Shown: positions 15,786 to 23,781 of the stretch, one piece after another
Layout: every line of letters begins with the position of its first letter
Position numbering within the stretch: position 1 is the first letter of the stretch
NCBI GenBank assembly: GCA_913045055.1
Contig: CAJWPI010000014.1
Location: forward strand, 1 to 39,777
Reading direction: 5' to 3'
DNA length: 39,777 bases
Source of the DNA: an uncultured Gammaproteobacteria bacterium
Lineage (GTDB): Bacteria > Pseudomonadota > Gammaproteobacteria > Magnimaribacterales > Magnimaribacteraceae
Notes under the pieces: model-generated
Seen by the model: the letters and a program-made list of their open reading frames with translations, nothing else
Told to the model about the DNA's origin: nothing
Database searches by the model: none
Made by a program: the position numbers and the translations under genes

Positions 15786-18341
15786 ATGAATAAAATAATA
15801 AAGTTTATACTGGTAACAGCACTCTCTGTAACCTCTTTTGGTTATTTAAGTGCTGAAAAAACGGAGCAAGTAGAGGAAATTATTGTAACAGCTCAGAAAA
15901 GGGAATCTAGCTTACAAGATACTCCAATTGCAATAACTGCTTTTAATGAAAGTACTTTAGAACAAAAAGGTGTTTCTAATTTCTACGATATAGGACACTC
16001 AGTACCTAATCTTCTAATAAATAAACAACCCGCTAGTAATAATAACGCTGGTTTTGCGATTAGAGGGTTTTCTTCTGGTGAAACTCAGTTACTTATGGAT
16101 CCTAAAGTAGCAGTTTATTTAGATGGGGTATATTTAGCGCGTATGACAGGAACAGTCTTTGAAATTATAGACTTAGAGAGAATAGAAGTACTAAGGGGAC
16201 CTCAAGGAACTTTACAAGGGAGAAATTCTATTGGTGGTGCTGTTAATATTATTTCTAAAGCACCCAGTGGAGAATTCTCTTTTAAAGGTAAGCTTTCTGC
16301 AGGAAATTTTGGTCTAAACAAGTTTAATGCTTCTTTAGATACAGATAAATGGGGAGCTTTAAGTGCTAAATTTTCTGTGGCTACAACCGATAGAGAAGGT
16401 TTCATGAAAAATACGGTTGCCCCTTCAATCAATCCATATAGAGAACTGGGAGATGATGATAGACAGGGCTACCGAGTAGCTTTACGTTTAGATCATGATA
16501 CCTGGACTCTAGATTATGTCTTTGATAGAGAAGAATCAGAAAGTAATGCTATGCCTTTTCAAATGACATGGGTAAATGACATGCACGTTATGTTAGGAGG
16601 AAAAGAGTTTTCTTCATTAAAAGCCCGAATTGGTAACAATCCACTAAAAAGAAAGAAATATTTTGAACTTGACGCAACGGGTCCTGAATTTGTTGAAGTT
16701 CAAGGAGAAAAAATTACTTATAACCAAGAATTAGGTGAAAGAAATAATCTTAAAGTGATAGCTGCTCATAGAGAGTATGACTCTCAACCTACTGGAACAG
16801 ATCTCGATGATGGCGCTTATGTATTGCACTCCGGCGGAGTCAATAATTTTCCTGCTAACACTCTTGGTTTTCCTTTATTTCATGCAGCTGATTCAAAAAA
16901 AGGTCAAGAACAAGATAGTTTTGAGGTACAACTAGTAGGCGAAGTGGGTGATCTTAAATATGTATTTGGAGGATATTATTTTGAAGAAGAAGTTTGGGAA
17001 ACTAATCCACAATACTTTTCTCTTCCAGGTCCATTCCTAGCCGCTTCTTCTCCAACAACTTGTGCAGGACCTCCCTTTTCTTTTTTAGGTCTTTGTAACT
17101 TTGGAGCTACAGCTCCTTTAGGTGCTCCGCTTTTTGAGTACGGAGGTGATACAGAATCAACAGCCTATTTTATGCATTTTGATTATGCTGTTTCTGATAC
17201 CCTAAATGTTCAATTAGGTCTAAGGCATACAGAAGATAAGAAGTCAGCCTATATGACCCACACAAATTTACTCGCTAGACAACAAGGATTGAGAACGGCA
17301 TTTAGTAATATCCCTTCTGGTGCTCCTGGAGTAAGTTTACTTGCAGCTTTACAAGCAGGAGGTACCCTACCAGCTAATTGGCCTTTTGATTTACCTTTAA
17401 GGGATGAAGATGAATGGACTAATACTAGTGGTGAGTTAGCTTTTATTTATAGACCTACTGAAGATCTAACTTACTATGCTAAATATTCAACTGGTTATAA
17501 TTCTGGTGGATTTAATGCTAGAACAAACGGTCTGATTTCAACTTCAACAGGGATTCCTGGTATAGATTTGTATGCTCCTTTATTTAATACACCATTTGAT
17601 GAGGAGACAGTAGAATCTACAGAACTAGGTATAAAAGCTAGTTTGATGGATAAAAAGCTTCAAATAAATCTAGCTGTATTTGCTATTGACGGTGAAGATA
17701 TGCAGCAAGCTGAGTTTATTGCTGATTCTTCTGGAGCTACTTCAAGAACAGCTAATACCGGTGAAGAAACCCATGATGGTTTTGAGATAGAAGCAACCTA
17801 TGTACCTACTCCTGGTCTGATTATCAATTTTGGTTATGGAGAAACAGATGTCGACATTAAGAGTTATCCATATAGGTGTACTGATGCTGCTTGTGCTCCT
17901 TTAGGTATTTATGGACAAGTCTTAGATGGTACAAATGCTGCTCAAATGGCTCAAATAGGTAAAAACCCTGCCAAGAAAGGGTTTTCTGGTGATGGAAGTG
18001 CAACACTGGGAGTACAATATGAATCAAATCCTATTGATCTTGGTACTCTTATTTACCGATTAGATGTTAATTGGAGAGATGCTGTAGCATTCCACCCTTT
18101 TGACTATGGTCCTTTATTTGGTCCTGATCAAAAAGCTCATACGCTTGTAAATGCAAGAATTACACTTGCAGACATGGCAACTAGTGTAGGAGATGGAACC
18201 TTGGAATTATCTGTGTGGGGTAAGAACCTTACTGACGAAGAATTTATTAACTGGGGTATTAATTTTGGAGGTCTTGGATTTGCAGGTGGAACTTTTAATG
18301 CTCCAAGAACCTTTGGAGTTGATGTTTCAGTTAGATTTTAA
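15786..18341 (+). CDS. TonB-dependent receptor (candidate uptake protein of the steroid-like locus)
   Basis: An 851-aa outer-membrane receptor. Residues 1-23 (MNKIIKFILVTALSVTSFGY then LSA) form a standard signal peptide. The plug starts at EEIIVTAQKRESSLQDTPIA and includes RIEVLRGPQGTLQGRNSIGGAVNI. The barrel ends with NLTDEEFINWG and the C-terminal VDVSVRF, which has the expected final Phe. A cysteine-containing loop (TCAGPPFSFLGLC) is probably extracellular. Receptors of this form without a siderophore context are common in bacteria that take up bulky carbon substrates. It converges on the steroid-like operon and shares its terminator, so it is the natural candidate for importing that pathway's substrate. 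The substrate itself is inferred from context only. Confidence 0.94.
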   Translation: MNKIIKFILVTALSVTSFGYLSAEKTEQVEEIIVTAQKRESSLQDTPIAITAFNESTLEQKGVSNFYDIGHSVPNLLINKQPASNNNAGFAIRGFSSGETQLLMDPKVAVYLDGVYLARMTGTVFEIIDLERIEVLRGPQGTLQGRNSIGGAVNIISKAPSGEFSFKGKLSAGNFGLNKFNASLDTDKWGALSAKFSVATTDREGFMKNTVAPSINPYRELGDDDRQGYRVALRLDHDTWTLDYVFDREESESNAMPFQMTWVNDMHVMLGGKEFSSLKARIGNNPLKRKKYFELDATGPEFVEVQGEKITYNQELGERNNLKVIAAHREYDSQPTGTDLDDGAYVLHSGGVNNFPANTLGFPLFHAADSKKGQEQDSFEVQLVGEVGDLKYVFGGYYFEEEVWETNPQYFSLPGPFLAASSPTTCAGPPFSFLGLCNFGATAPLGAPLFEYGGDTESTAYFMHFDYAVSDTLNVQLGLRHTEDKKSAYMTHTNLLARQQGLRTAFSNIPSGAPGVSLLAALQAGGTLPANWPFDLPLRDEDEWTNTSGELAFIYRPTEDLTYYAKYSTGYNSGGFNARTNGLISTSTGIPGIDLYAPLFNTPFDEETVESTELGIKASLMDKKLQINLAVFAIDGEDMQQAEFIADSSGATSRTANTGEETHDGFEIEATYVPTPGLIINFGYGETDVDIKSYPYRCTDAACAPLGIYGQVLDGTNAAQMAQIGKNPAKKGFSGDGSATLGVQYESNPIDLGTLIYRLDVNWRDAVAFHPFDYGPLFGPDQKAHTLVNARITLADMATSVGDGTLELSVWGKNLTDEEFINWGINFGGLGFAGGTFNAPRTFGVDVSVRF

Positions 18342-18360
18342 TATTTCAGATACGTAAGAA

Positions 18361-18390
18361 AAAAGAGCGATTTTTTTCGCTCTTTTTTTT
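18361..18390. terminator. Bidirectional rho-independent terminator
   Basis: AAAAAGAGCG (18361-18370) pairs with CGCTCTTTTT (18379-18388) around a T-rich loop, with A and T runs on both sides. It ends the TonB receptor transcript on the plus strand. Read the other way, it overlaps the last codons of the KSI-like gene and ends the five-gene minus-strand operon. Confidence 0.85.
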
Positions 18391-18775
18391 ATTCAATTAC
18401 TTTTATACAACTTTGATCCCAAAAGGCTCGAGCAATATCGATATTTCCATTCTTATTAACTTTAAAATAATCAGTGACCTCTAGGTCCATACCTTTTCCA
18501 TCGTTATCTCTTATTTGCATAGTAAAAGATACTAAAGCTTCTTCACCTAAATAGATTTCTTTATTGATTACTGGGGATAAAGTTGTAGATTGATCAAGAT
18601 GAGCATTATCCCAAAAACTAGCTATCTCCTTTAATCCAACATTTGGCTTACTTCCAACTGGATCTTCCCAAACTGACTCTTCGGTAAAAAGTAAAAGTAA
18701 TTTTTCTTTATCGTTCGTTCTCCAAGCTTGAAAATAATTTAGAACTGTTTCTTTAGTGATATTTTCAGGCGTCAT
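18389..18775 (-). CDS. Ketosteroid-isomerase-like SnoaL-fold protein
   Basis: A protein of 128 aa from the ATG at 18775; in-frame ATGs at 18790 and 18799 would extend it by 5 or 8 residues. It matches steroid Delta5-3-ketosteroid isomerase (KSI), the enzyme that moves the C5-C6 double bond to C4-C5. The general acid Tyr14 is in VLNYFQAW and the catalytic base Asp38 in WEDPVGSKP. Asp102 is in EVTDYFKV and the active-site Trp119 in RAFWDQ. Spacings match KSI: Tyr to Asp is 24 residues, and Asp102 to Trp is 17 as between the Pseudomonas Asp103 and Trp120. Length is close to the usual 125-131. It is the last gene of the kstD-like operon and overlaps the BaiE-like gene by 11 bp. A non-steroid isomerase of the same fold cannot be excluded. 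Confidence 0.78.
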   Translation of the reverse strand: MTPENITKETVLNYFQAWRTNDKEKLLLLFTEESVWEDPVGSKPNVGLKEIASFWDNAHLDQSTTLSPVINKEIYLGEEALVSFTMQIRDNDGKGMDLEVTDYFKVNKNGNIDIARAFWDQSCIKVIE

Positions 18776-19262
18776 CGATTTTTTTTCCATGTTCAGCAAG
18801 ATATTGAACTACTACTTTTGTTTTCGGGTTAGCAGGTTCTATTTCTTCCCATAATCTATCATATTCTGATTTTTTAATTTTCCAGTTACGATCTTCAAGA
18901 ACATATTGGTCCTTATAGATTGCGGAACCCCTAGTAATAGTCTTATGCTTTGTATCAGTAAAAGTATCACTTAAATACCAAATGCCTTGAGCAGTATGAA
19001 GTCCAGTTATTTCTATTTCAGGATGATGTCCTTGATGACATGCTAAAGCATCTGAGTGAAAGGCATTTGCAATCTGTTCTAAAATATCTTTTTTTCCTTT
19101 CACCTGCCATCTATAAGTCCCTCCTCTATAATCTAATGAGGCATCATCTGTAAAAAGAGTAGAGAGCAACTCCATGTCTGCCATATCTATACCACGAAAA
19201 TATCTATATTTTAATTTTTTAATTTCTTCTATATCTAATAATTTCTCTAATTTTGATTTCAT
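18765..19262 (-). CDS. BaiE-like SnoaL-fold dehydratase
   Basis: A 165-aa protein from the ATG at 19262, chosen because GAGGT lies 5 nt upstream; a TTG 12 bp earlier is a false extension. It resembles bile acid 7alpha-dehydratase BaiE (166 aa). The five BaiE catalytic residues, as I recall them, have counterparts here. They are Tyr21 and Asp26 in YRYFRGID (spacing 5, as in BaiE Tyr30/Asp35) and His76 in CHQGHHPEIEI. Asp99 is in WYLSDTF (23 residues later, as BaiE His83/Asp106), and Arg136 is in EYDRLWEE. The flanking GHHPEIEIT and GIWYLSD stretches also align. The family (SnoaL_4) is wider than BaiE, so elimination of water from a hydroxysteroid is a hypothesis supported by residues and operon context. 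It lies 15 bp after the SDR. Confidence 0.72.
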   Translation of the reverse strand: MKSKLEKLLDIEEIKKLKYRYFRGIDMADMELLSTLFTDDASLDYRGGTYRWQVKGKKDILEQIANAFHSDALACHQGHHPEIEITGLHTAQGIWYLSDTFTDTKHKTITRGSAIYKDQYVLEDRNWKIKKSEYDRLWEEIEPANPKTKVVVQYLAEHGKKIDDA

Positions 19263-19277
19263 CTTATACCTCAATTT

Positions 19278-20036
19278 CTATCTAACAAAAGCATGACCTC
19301 CATCCAAGGTAAGAGTTGCTCCAGTGATGTACTTACATTGCGGTCCTACTAACGCTACAACAGCCTGACCTATGTCCTCTTCACAATCGCCAATCCTGCC
19401 CAAAGGAATGGTTTCTTTAAAAGCTTTTGCTTCTTCAGGAAACATATCTTCCCACATGTCCATACCTGGAGAATTAGCTAAAGGTATTATGGTATTGACT
19501 CTAATGCCATCTTTACCCCATTCAACTGCTGTAGCTCTAGAAAGAGATCTTATTGCTTCTTTTACTGCTGTATAAGCACCAAAGCCCTTTGGATCGGGTC
19601 TTATAGCAGCTCCAGTTCCTAGATTAATTACACTTCCTTGGCTATCTTTTAAATAAGGATAGCAAAGTTTCATAAAACGAAGGGTTGCTAAAGGACCAGA
19701 TAACCAGGCCTGATTAAAAGCCTCATCTGTAATATCTAATACCTCTCCTAAAGGAACAATTTGTGCATTGTTTACCAAGATATCTATGGAGTTAAAGGTA
19801 CTTATAGTCTTCTTCACACAACTCTCTATATGTTCTTGATTAGTTACCTCACATTCCAATGCAATTCCTTTTCCACCTAATACTTCAATCTCTTTTATTG
19901 TTTCTTGTACTTTGGATAAAGTCCTTCCAGACGCAACAATTGATGCACCTGCTTTTGCCAATGCTATGGCTATCCCCTTACCTACTCCTTGTCCGGCTCC
20001 AGTAATAATTGCAACTTTGTCTTTTAAATCTTCCAT
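19278..20036 (-). CDS. Short-chain dehydrogenase/reductase
   Basis: A 252-aa classical SDR. The NAD(P) motif is TGAGQGVG (residues 11-18), followed by NNAQI at the position of the usual NNAG, and YTAVK supplies catalytic Tyr and Lys. The serine position reads NLGTGAA, so the catalytic Ser appears replaced by Thr with one extra residue before Tyr. The C terminus ITGATLTLDGGHAFVR is typical. Members oxidise or reduce secondary alcohols, and many hydroxysteroid dehydrogenases belong here. It lies 9 bp after the zinc dehydrogenase and 15 bp before the BaiE-like gene in the same operon. A 3-, 7- or 17-hydroxysteroid dehydrogenase role is plausible from context only. Confidence 0.88.
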   Translation of the reverse strand: MEDLKDKVAIITGAGQGVGKGIAIALAKAGASIVASGRTLSKVQETIKEIEVLGGKGIALECEVTNQEHIESCVKKTISTFNSIDILVNNAQIVPLGEVLDITDEAFNQAWLSGPLATLRFMKLCYPYLKDSQGSVINLGTGAAIRPDPKGFGAYTAVKEAIRSLSRATAVEWGKDGIRVNTIIPLANSPGMDMWEDMFPEEAKAFKETIPLGRIGDCEEDIGQAVVALVGPQCKYITGATLTLDGGHAFVR

Positions 20037-20045
20037 ATCAAATAA

Positions 20046-20984
20046 TTATATATCAGTATCAAACACAACCTTAATTGAACCGGTTTTTCTTTCCTTAGCA
20101 ACATTAAATGCTTCCTTAGCGGCATCTAATGGAAAACGATGAGTTATTAAGGTCTTACCTATTGAGGGGTTTAATGCCAGTAATTCTACTGCTCTCTCGA
20201 TATCTCTAGTTCCATTTGTAACTCCATAAACCATAGAAGGAAAAATCCTTATTTCGTTTATCATCATAGGTACCCCTGGCAAATCTAGCCTATCCCAGGG
20301 TATTGCTAAAAGAATTAAGGTAGCTCCAGGAGCACAGCTTTCAATACATAAATCTATAGCATCTGGAGTTCCTGCACAATCTACTACCTTTTCATAAACC
20401 CCTTTTAATTCGGTTGCACCTAATTTTGCACCTGCCTCTTTTTGATGGTCATATCTTGCAGAAAGCCCTACTTCACAACCTAAATATTTTGCAGCAGCAA
20501 CTGCACAAAGCCCAACACTTCCTCCACCAATTACCGCTATTCTGTCCGTAGATTTAGTATTTGTTCTGAGAAGTCCGTGTAAAGCAACAGCTAAAGGCTC
20601 TACTAAAGAAGCGTCCTTTAAATCAATATTTTTATTCAAGGGTACAATGCAATACTCTGGAACTATCATCTGTTCTGTCATACCACCGTCTTTGTCAATA
20701 CCAAGAACTGCTGAGTCTCCTTGGCAAAGTTGGTAATCACCTCTTTTACAACATTCGCACTTACCACACCTTATAACTGGTTCTATAGAAACAGCCTGTC
20801 CACCTTCAGTAATCCCTGCAATTTCATGACCAGCTATATGGGGTGAATGCGCTCCAGCTTCAAGAAGATGGAGATCCGTTCCGCATATTCCAATTGAAGA
20901 AATGTTAACAAGCACTCCATCCCCTTTTGGACTAGGAGTAGTTACACAAAATACCTTTTTATCTGAATAATTAATTGCTTTCAT
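20046..20984 (-). CDS. Zinc-dependent alcohol dehydrogenase (MDR)
   Basis: A 312-aa medium-chain dehydrogenase, slightly short for the family. Catalytic zinc ligands are seen in CGTDLH and in GHE of HIAGHEIAG. The structural zinc knuckle is CGKCECCKRGDYQLC (Cx2Cx2Cx7C). The NAD(H) motif is GGGSVG, near residue 178. It would oxidise an alcohol to a ketone or aldehyde, or run in reverse. It starts 9 bp after the KstD-like gene and ends 9 bp before the SDR, so the three redox genes are one transcription unit. The substrate is not readable from sequence. Confidence 0.9.
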   Translation of the reverse strand: MKAINYSDKKVFCVTTPSPKGDGVLVNISSIGICGTDLHLLEAGAHSPHIAGHEIAGITEGGQAVSIEPVIRCGKCECCKRGDYQLCQGDSAVLGIDKDGGMTEQMIVPEYCIVPLNKNIDLKDASLVEPLAVALHGLLRTNTKSTDRIAVIGGGSVGLCAVAAAKYLGCEVGLSARYDHQKEAGAKLGATELKGVYEKVVDCAGTPDAIDLCIESCAPGATLILLAIPWDRLDLPGVPMMINEIRIFPSMVYGVTNGTRDIERAVELLALNPSIGKTLITHRFPLDAAKEAFNVAKERKTGSIKVVFDTDI

Positions 20985-20993
20985 TTTTATATT

Positions 20994-22709
20994 TTAGTTA
21001 TTAGATCCTGTTATATCTTTGGCAGCTAAATAACCAAAAGTCATAGCAGGTCCAAGAGTGGAGCCAGGACCAGGATATCTTGGTAATAAAGCTGTTGTAG
21101 TATTTCCACATGCCCATAAACCTTTTATGGCATTTCCTTCTCCATCAAGAACCCTAGAATTTTTATCAATAACTAAACCTCCTGCTGTTCCCATTTCACC
21201 AGGATACAAAACGACACAATAAAAGGGTGGTTTTTTTATTTCAGCTAAGCATGGATTGGGTTTAACTTCTGGATCGCCATAATATTTATCATAAACATTA
21301 TCTCCCCTTTGGAAATCTTTATCTTTTCCTTCTTTAGAATACTTGTTTACTTTATTAATAGTCTTTATTAGACCTTTAGAATCAACTCCAACCATATTAG
21401 CTAGCTCCTCTAATGAATTTGCTTTAGATAAGAAGTTAGGAGACCACCAAGACGTAGGAATCATAAAGTCTGGCATTAGTGAAGATTGCAAAATTGGACC
21501 ACAAGGTCTTTTTTTTCTAAATTCAGAATCAAAAATCATATAACAAGGTATGCAGGGATTTCCCTTGCTATATTTCTCATACATTTCGTCTACAAAACTT
21601 ACATAATTTTGTGATTCATTAGAAAATCTTTCACCTTCTTTATTTACACAGAAATTTCCAGGAAGTGATTTATCAACCATAGACAGTCTAGCTTTTTTCT
21701 CTCCAGGAACTATCATAACAGTTGACCACCATGCACTATCCATCTGATGAACTTGAGCTCCTATTTTTATAGAAGCACTTATAGCATCTCCTGTATTGTA
21801 AAGATTTGCAGCACTCCATTCTTGTTTAGAAGGATTAGGTAAGTACTTATCACGCATTTCTTGATTTTTTTCAAAACCTCCGGAAGCTAAAACCACACCT
21901 CGGTTCGCTTTAATATAAACTGTTTCTTTATCCTTTCGAGCTTTTATTCCCATAACCCTATTCTCTTTTGTAATTAGATCTAGGAACTCTGTTTCCAACC
22001 ATAAAGGAATATTTCTGTCATTGAGAGAAAGCTTAAGTCTAGCTATTCCTGCATTTCCCATTGTCAATCTCCTATCCCGTGAAGATGTTAATCTAAATGG
22101 AAAATCAAAAATGAACTTTAAGAGTAATTTTAAGAATAAACCAGTCCACCCCTTTAAAGCTCCAAGTAAGATCTGGCCTTCAACCTGGGTGAAATTAATT
22201 CCCAGTGGTCCTACTGTTTGTGGGTGTTGGGGTCTTAGAGATTTAAATTCATCTTTTAATAACGATCCATCTACAGGTTCAGGTTCCATAGACCTATGTC
22301 CATCTTTTCCTCCTGGATCATCAGGGAAATAGTCAGGGTAATGCTCTAAAGACTGATATCTAACTCTTGAATTATCATGAAGGTAATCTATCATTTCAGG
22401 TCCCTTTTCAAGATAAACATCAATTAACTCCTCTTTTATCTTTCCTTTTGGAGAAACGTACTGGATATACGTTTTAGCATCTTGGATTGAATCAATTGCT
22501 TTTGCTTCCTTAGCATACCTGTTGTTCGGTATCCATACTCCTCCACCTGAAGAGGCACTAGTCCCACCATATTTATCAGACTTTTCTATTAGAACAACTT
22601 TAGCACCATGATCATGTGCAACAAGACCTGTTGTCATAGCTCCATTTCCAGAACCTATAACCACAACATCAAATTCATAATTCCAATTTAAGCTGTCAGT
22701 TAATTCCAT
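20994..22709 (-). CDS. KstD-like FAD-dependent 3-ketosteroid dehydrogenase
   Basis: A 571-aa flavoprotein of the 3-oxosteroid 1-dehydrogenase/fumarate-reductase-like family. The FAD-binding GSGNGA lies at residues 19-24, with IEKSDKYGGTSASSGGGVW following. The C-terminal RYPGPGSTLGPAMTFG holds Tyr545 and Gly549, matching the Tyr/Gly pair of Rhodococcus KstD1 that polarises the 3-keto group. FSNESQNY supplies a further Tyr at a position expected for the family. The enzyme would introduce a double bond into ring A (Delta1 or Delta4). The ATG at 22709 is preferred to the adjacent TTG. It heads the five-gene operon and is divergent from the Rieske oxygenase gene. Generic FAD dehydrogenases of this superfamily act on other substrates, so the steroid call rests on motifs plus context. 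Confidence 0.82.
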   Translation of the reverse strand: MELTDSLNWNYEFDVVVIGSGNGAMTTGLVAHDHGAKVVLIEKSDKYGGTSASSGGGVWIPNNRYAKEAKAIDSIQDAKTYIQYVSPKGKIKEELIDVYLEKGPEMIDYLHDNSRVRYQSLEHYPDYFPDDPGGKDGHRSMEPEPVDGSLLKDEFKSLRPQHPQTVGPLGINFTQVEGQILLGALKGWTGLFLKLLLKFIFDFPFRLTSSRDRRLTMGNAGIARLKLSLNDRNIPLWLETEFLDLITKENRVMGIKARKDKETVYIKANRGVVLASGGFEKNQEMRDKYLPNPSKQEWSAANLYNTGDAISASIKIGAQVHQMDSAWWSTVMIVPGEKKARLSMVDKSLPGNFCVNKEGERFSNESQNYVSFVDEMYEKYSKGNPCIPCYMIFDSEFRKKRPCGPILQSSLMPDFMIPTSWWSPNFLSKANSLEELANMVGVDSKGLIKTINKVNKYSKEGKDKDFQRGDNVYDKYYGDPEVKPNPCLAEIKKPPFYCVVLYPGEMGTAGGLVIDKNSRVLDGEGNAIKGLWACGNTTTALLPRYPGPGSTLGPAMTFGYLAAKDITGSNN

Positions 22710-22762
22710 CAATCAATAAAATAACTTAAGAAGAGTTTATATTAAAGACTTTCTTATACTTA

Positions 22763-22768
22763 TATAAT
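22763..22768 (+). promoter_or_regulatory. Sigma70-type -10 element (TATAAT) for the Rieske gene
   Basis: A perfect TATAAT lies 27 bp before the GTG start of the Rieske gene, in the 85-bp divergent spacer with the KstD-like operon. No good -35 was seen 16-18 bp upstream. GAGGAG at 22778-22783 is the likely ribosome-binding site. Confidence 0.5.
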
Positions 22769-22794
22769 ACTTTTTGTGAGGAGAAAAAAAGAAA

Positions 22795-23781
22795 GTGAGT
22801 AGATTTCCAATGCCAATACCCCACGGATGGTATTTTGTTTCATATTCAGATGATTTGGATGCAGGTCAATCTAAACCTCTGCATTATTTTGATACTGAAC
22901 TTGTATTATTTAGAACTGAAGATGGAAATCCAGTTCTTATGGAAGCTTACTGTCCTCATATGGGAGCTCATCTTGGTCATGGTATACATGAAAACACAGG
23001 TCAAGGAGGTCGTATTAAAGATGATACTATTTCATGTCCCTTCCATGGTTGGACCTTTAATTCAGAAGGTTTTGTTGTAAACATACCTTATGCCGACAAT
23101 ATACCCAATAAAATTAAAGATAAGAAATGTATAAGAACTTTCCCTGTTAAAGAGGTTAATAAAACTATTATGGCTTGGTATCACCCCAAGCAAAAAGAGC
23201 CATTATGGGAAGCAGTACAATTTAACGAAACCGAGGATAAAAACTGGACTGATTTTGATAAATATGAGTATAAATTTAATGCTCACCTTCAAGAAACAGC
23301 TGAAAATGGAGCTGATTCAGCACATTTTGTATACGTTCATGGCACCTCTACTTTACCTGAATGGGAATTCACCTATGAAAATCATAAAAGAACGGGTGTT
23401 ATGAAAGCCAAAATGCCAACTCCAAGAGGTGAGGTTGACGGAGCAATTAATATATTCGGACATGGCCCAGGGCAAAGCGCAACGAGATTTACTGGAATAT
23501 GTGAAACATTCCTTATGGGCTTACCAACGCCTATAAATGCAGAAGAGATGGAATTAAGGTTTGCTTTTAGTCAACAAAAAGAGAATGGTGAAAGTCCTAA
23601 AGGCGGAGTTGCTGCAGCAATAATTGCTGATATAAATAAACAAGTACAAGAAGATATACCAATATGGGAAAACAAAAAATTCTTAGCAAACCCAATACTT
23701 TGTGCTAAAGATGGACCTATAGCTCAATTTAGGAAGTGGTTTCAGCAATTTTATAGTGAAAAATGGAAAGAAATTTCTTAA
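22795..23781 (+). CDS. Rieske non-heme iron oxygenase, alpha subunit (KshA/Neverland-like)
   Basis: A 328-aa oxygenase starting at GTG with GAGGAG 11 nt upstream. The Rieske [2Fe-2S] ligands are Cys53/His55 in CPHMGAHLGH and Cys81/His84 in CPFHGW. The mononuclear iron site is ENGADSAHFVYVH (Asp174, His177, His182). The spacing between His55 and Cys81 is 25 residues, longer than the usual 15-17, because of a GIHENTGQGGRIK-type insert. The single-component alpha layout with HFVYVH resembles 3-ketosteroid 9alpha-hydroxylase (KshA) and sterol 7-desaturase (Neverland/DAF-36). No dedicated reductase gene is adjacent, so electrons must come from another protein. It is divergent from the KstD-like operon, and its last 4 bases overlap the convergent DUF1295 gene. 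Confidence 0.86.
   Translation: MSRFPMPIPHGWYFVSYSDDLDAGQSKPLHYFDTELVLFRTEDGNPVLMEAYCPHMGAHLGHGIHENTGQGGRIKDDTISCPFHGWTFNSEGFVVNIPYADNIPNKIKDKKCIRTFPVKEVNKTIMAWYHPKQKEPLWEAVQFNETEDKNWTDFDKYEYKFNAHLQETAENGADSAHFVYVHGTSTLPEWEFTYENHKRTGVMKAKMPTPRGEVDGAINIFGHGPGQSATRFTGICETFLMGLPTPINAEEMELRFAFSQQKENGESPKGGVAAAIIADINKQVQEDIPIWENKKFLANPILCAKDGPIAQFRKWFQQFYSEKWKEIS

Noticed and set aside
22021-22332. Open frame of 103 codons on the plus strand inside the KstD-like gene
   Set aside because: Antisense shadow of a conserved flavoprotein; proline- and serine-rich composition looks like a reverse-frame artefact.
20994-22709. Fumarate reductase or generic FAD dehydrogenase as the identity of the KstD-like protein
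   Set aside because: The RYPGPGSTLG ending with the Tyr/Gly pair is typical of 3-ketosteroid dehydrogenases, and no cytochrome or succinate-binding Arg context is visible. Kept as a residual alternative only.
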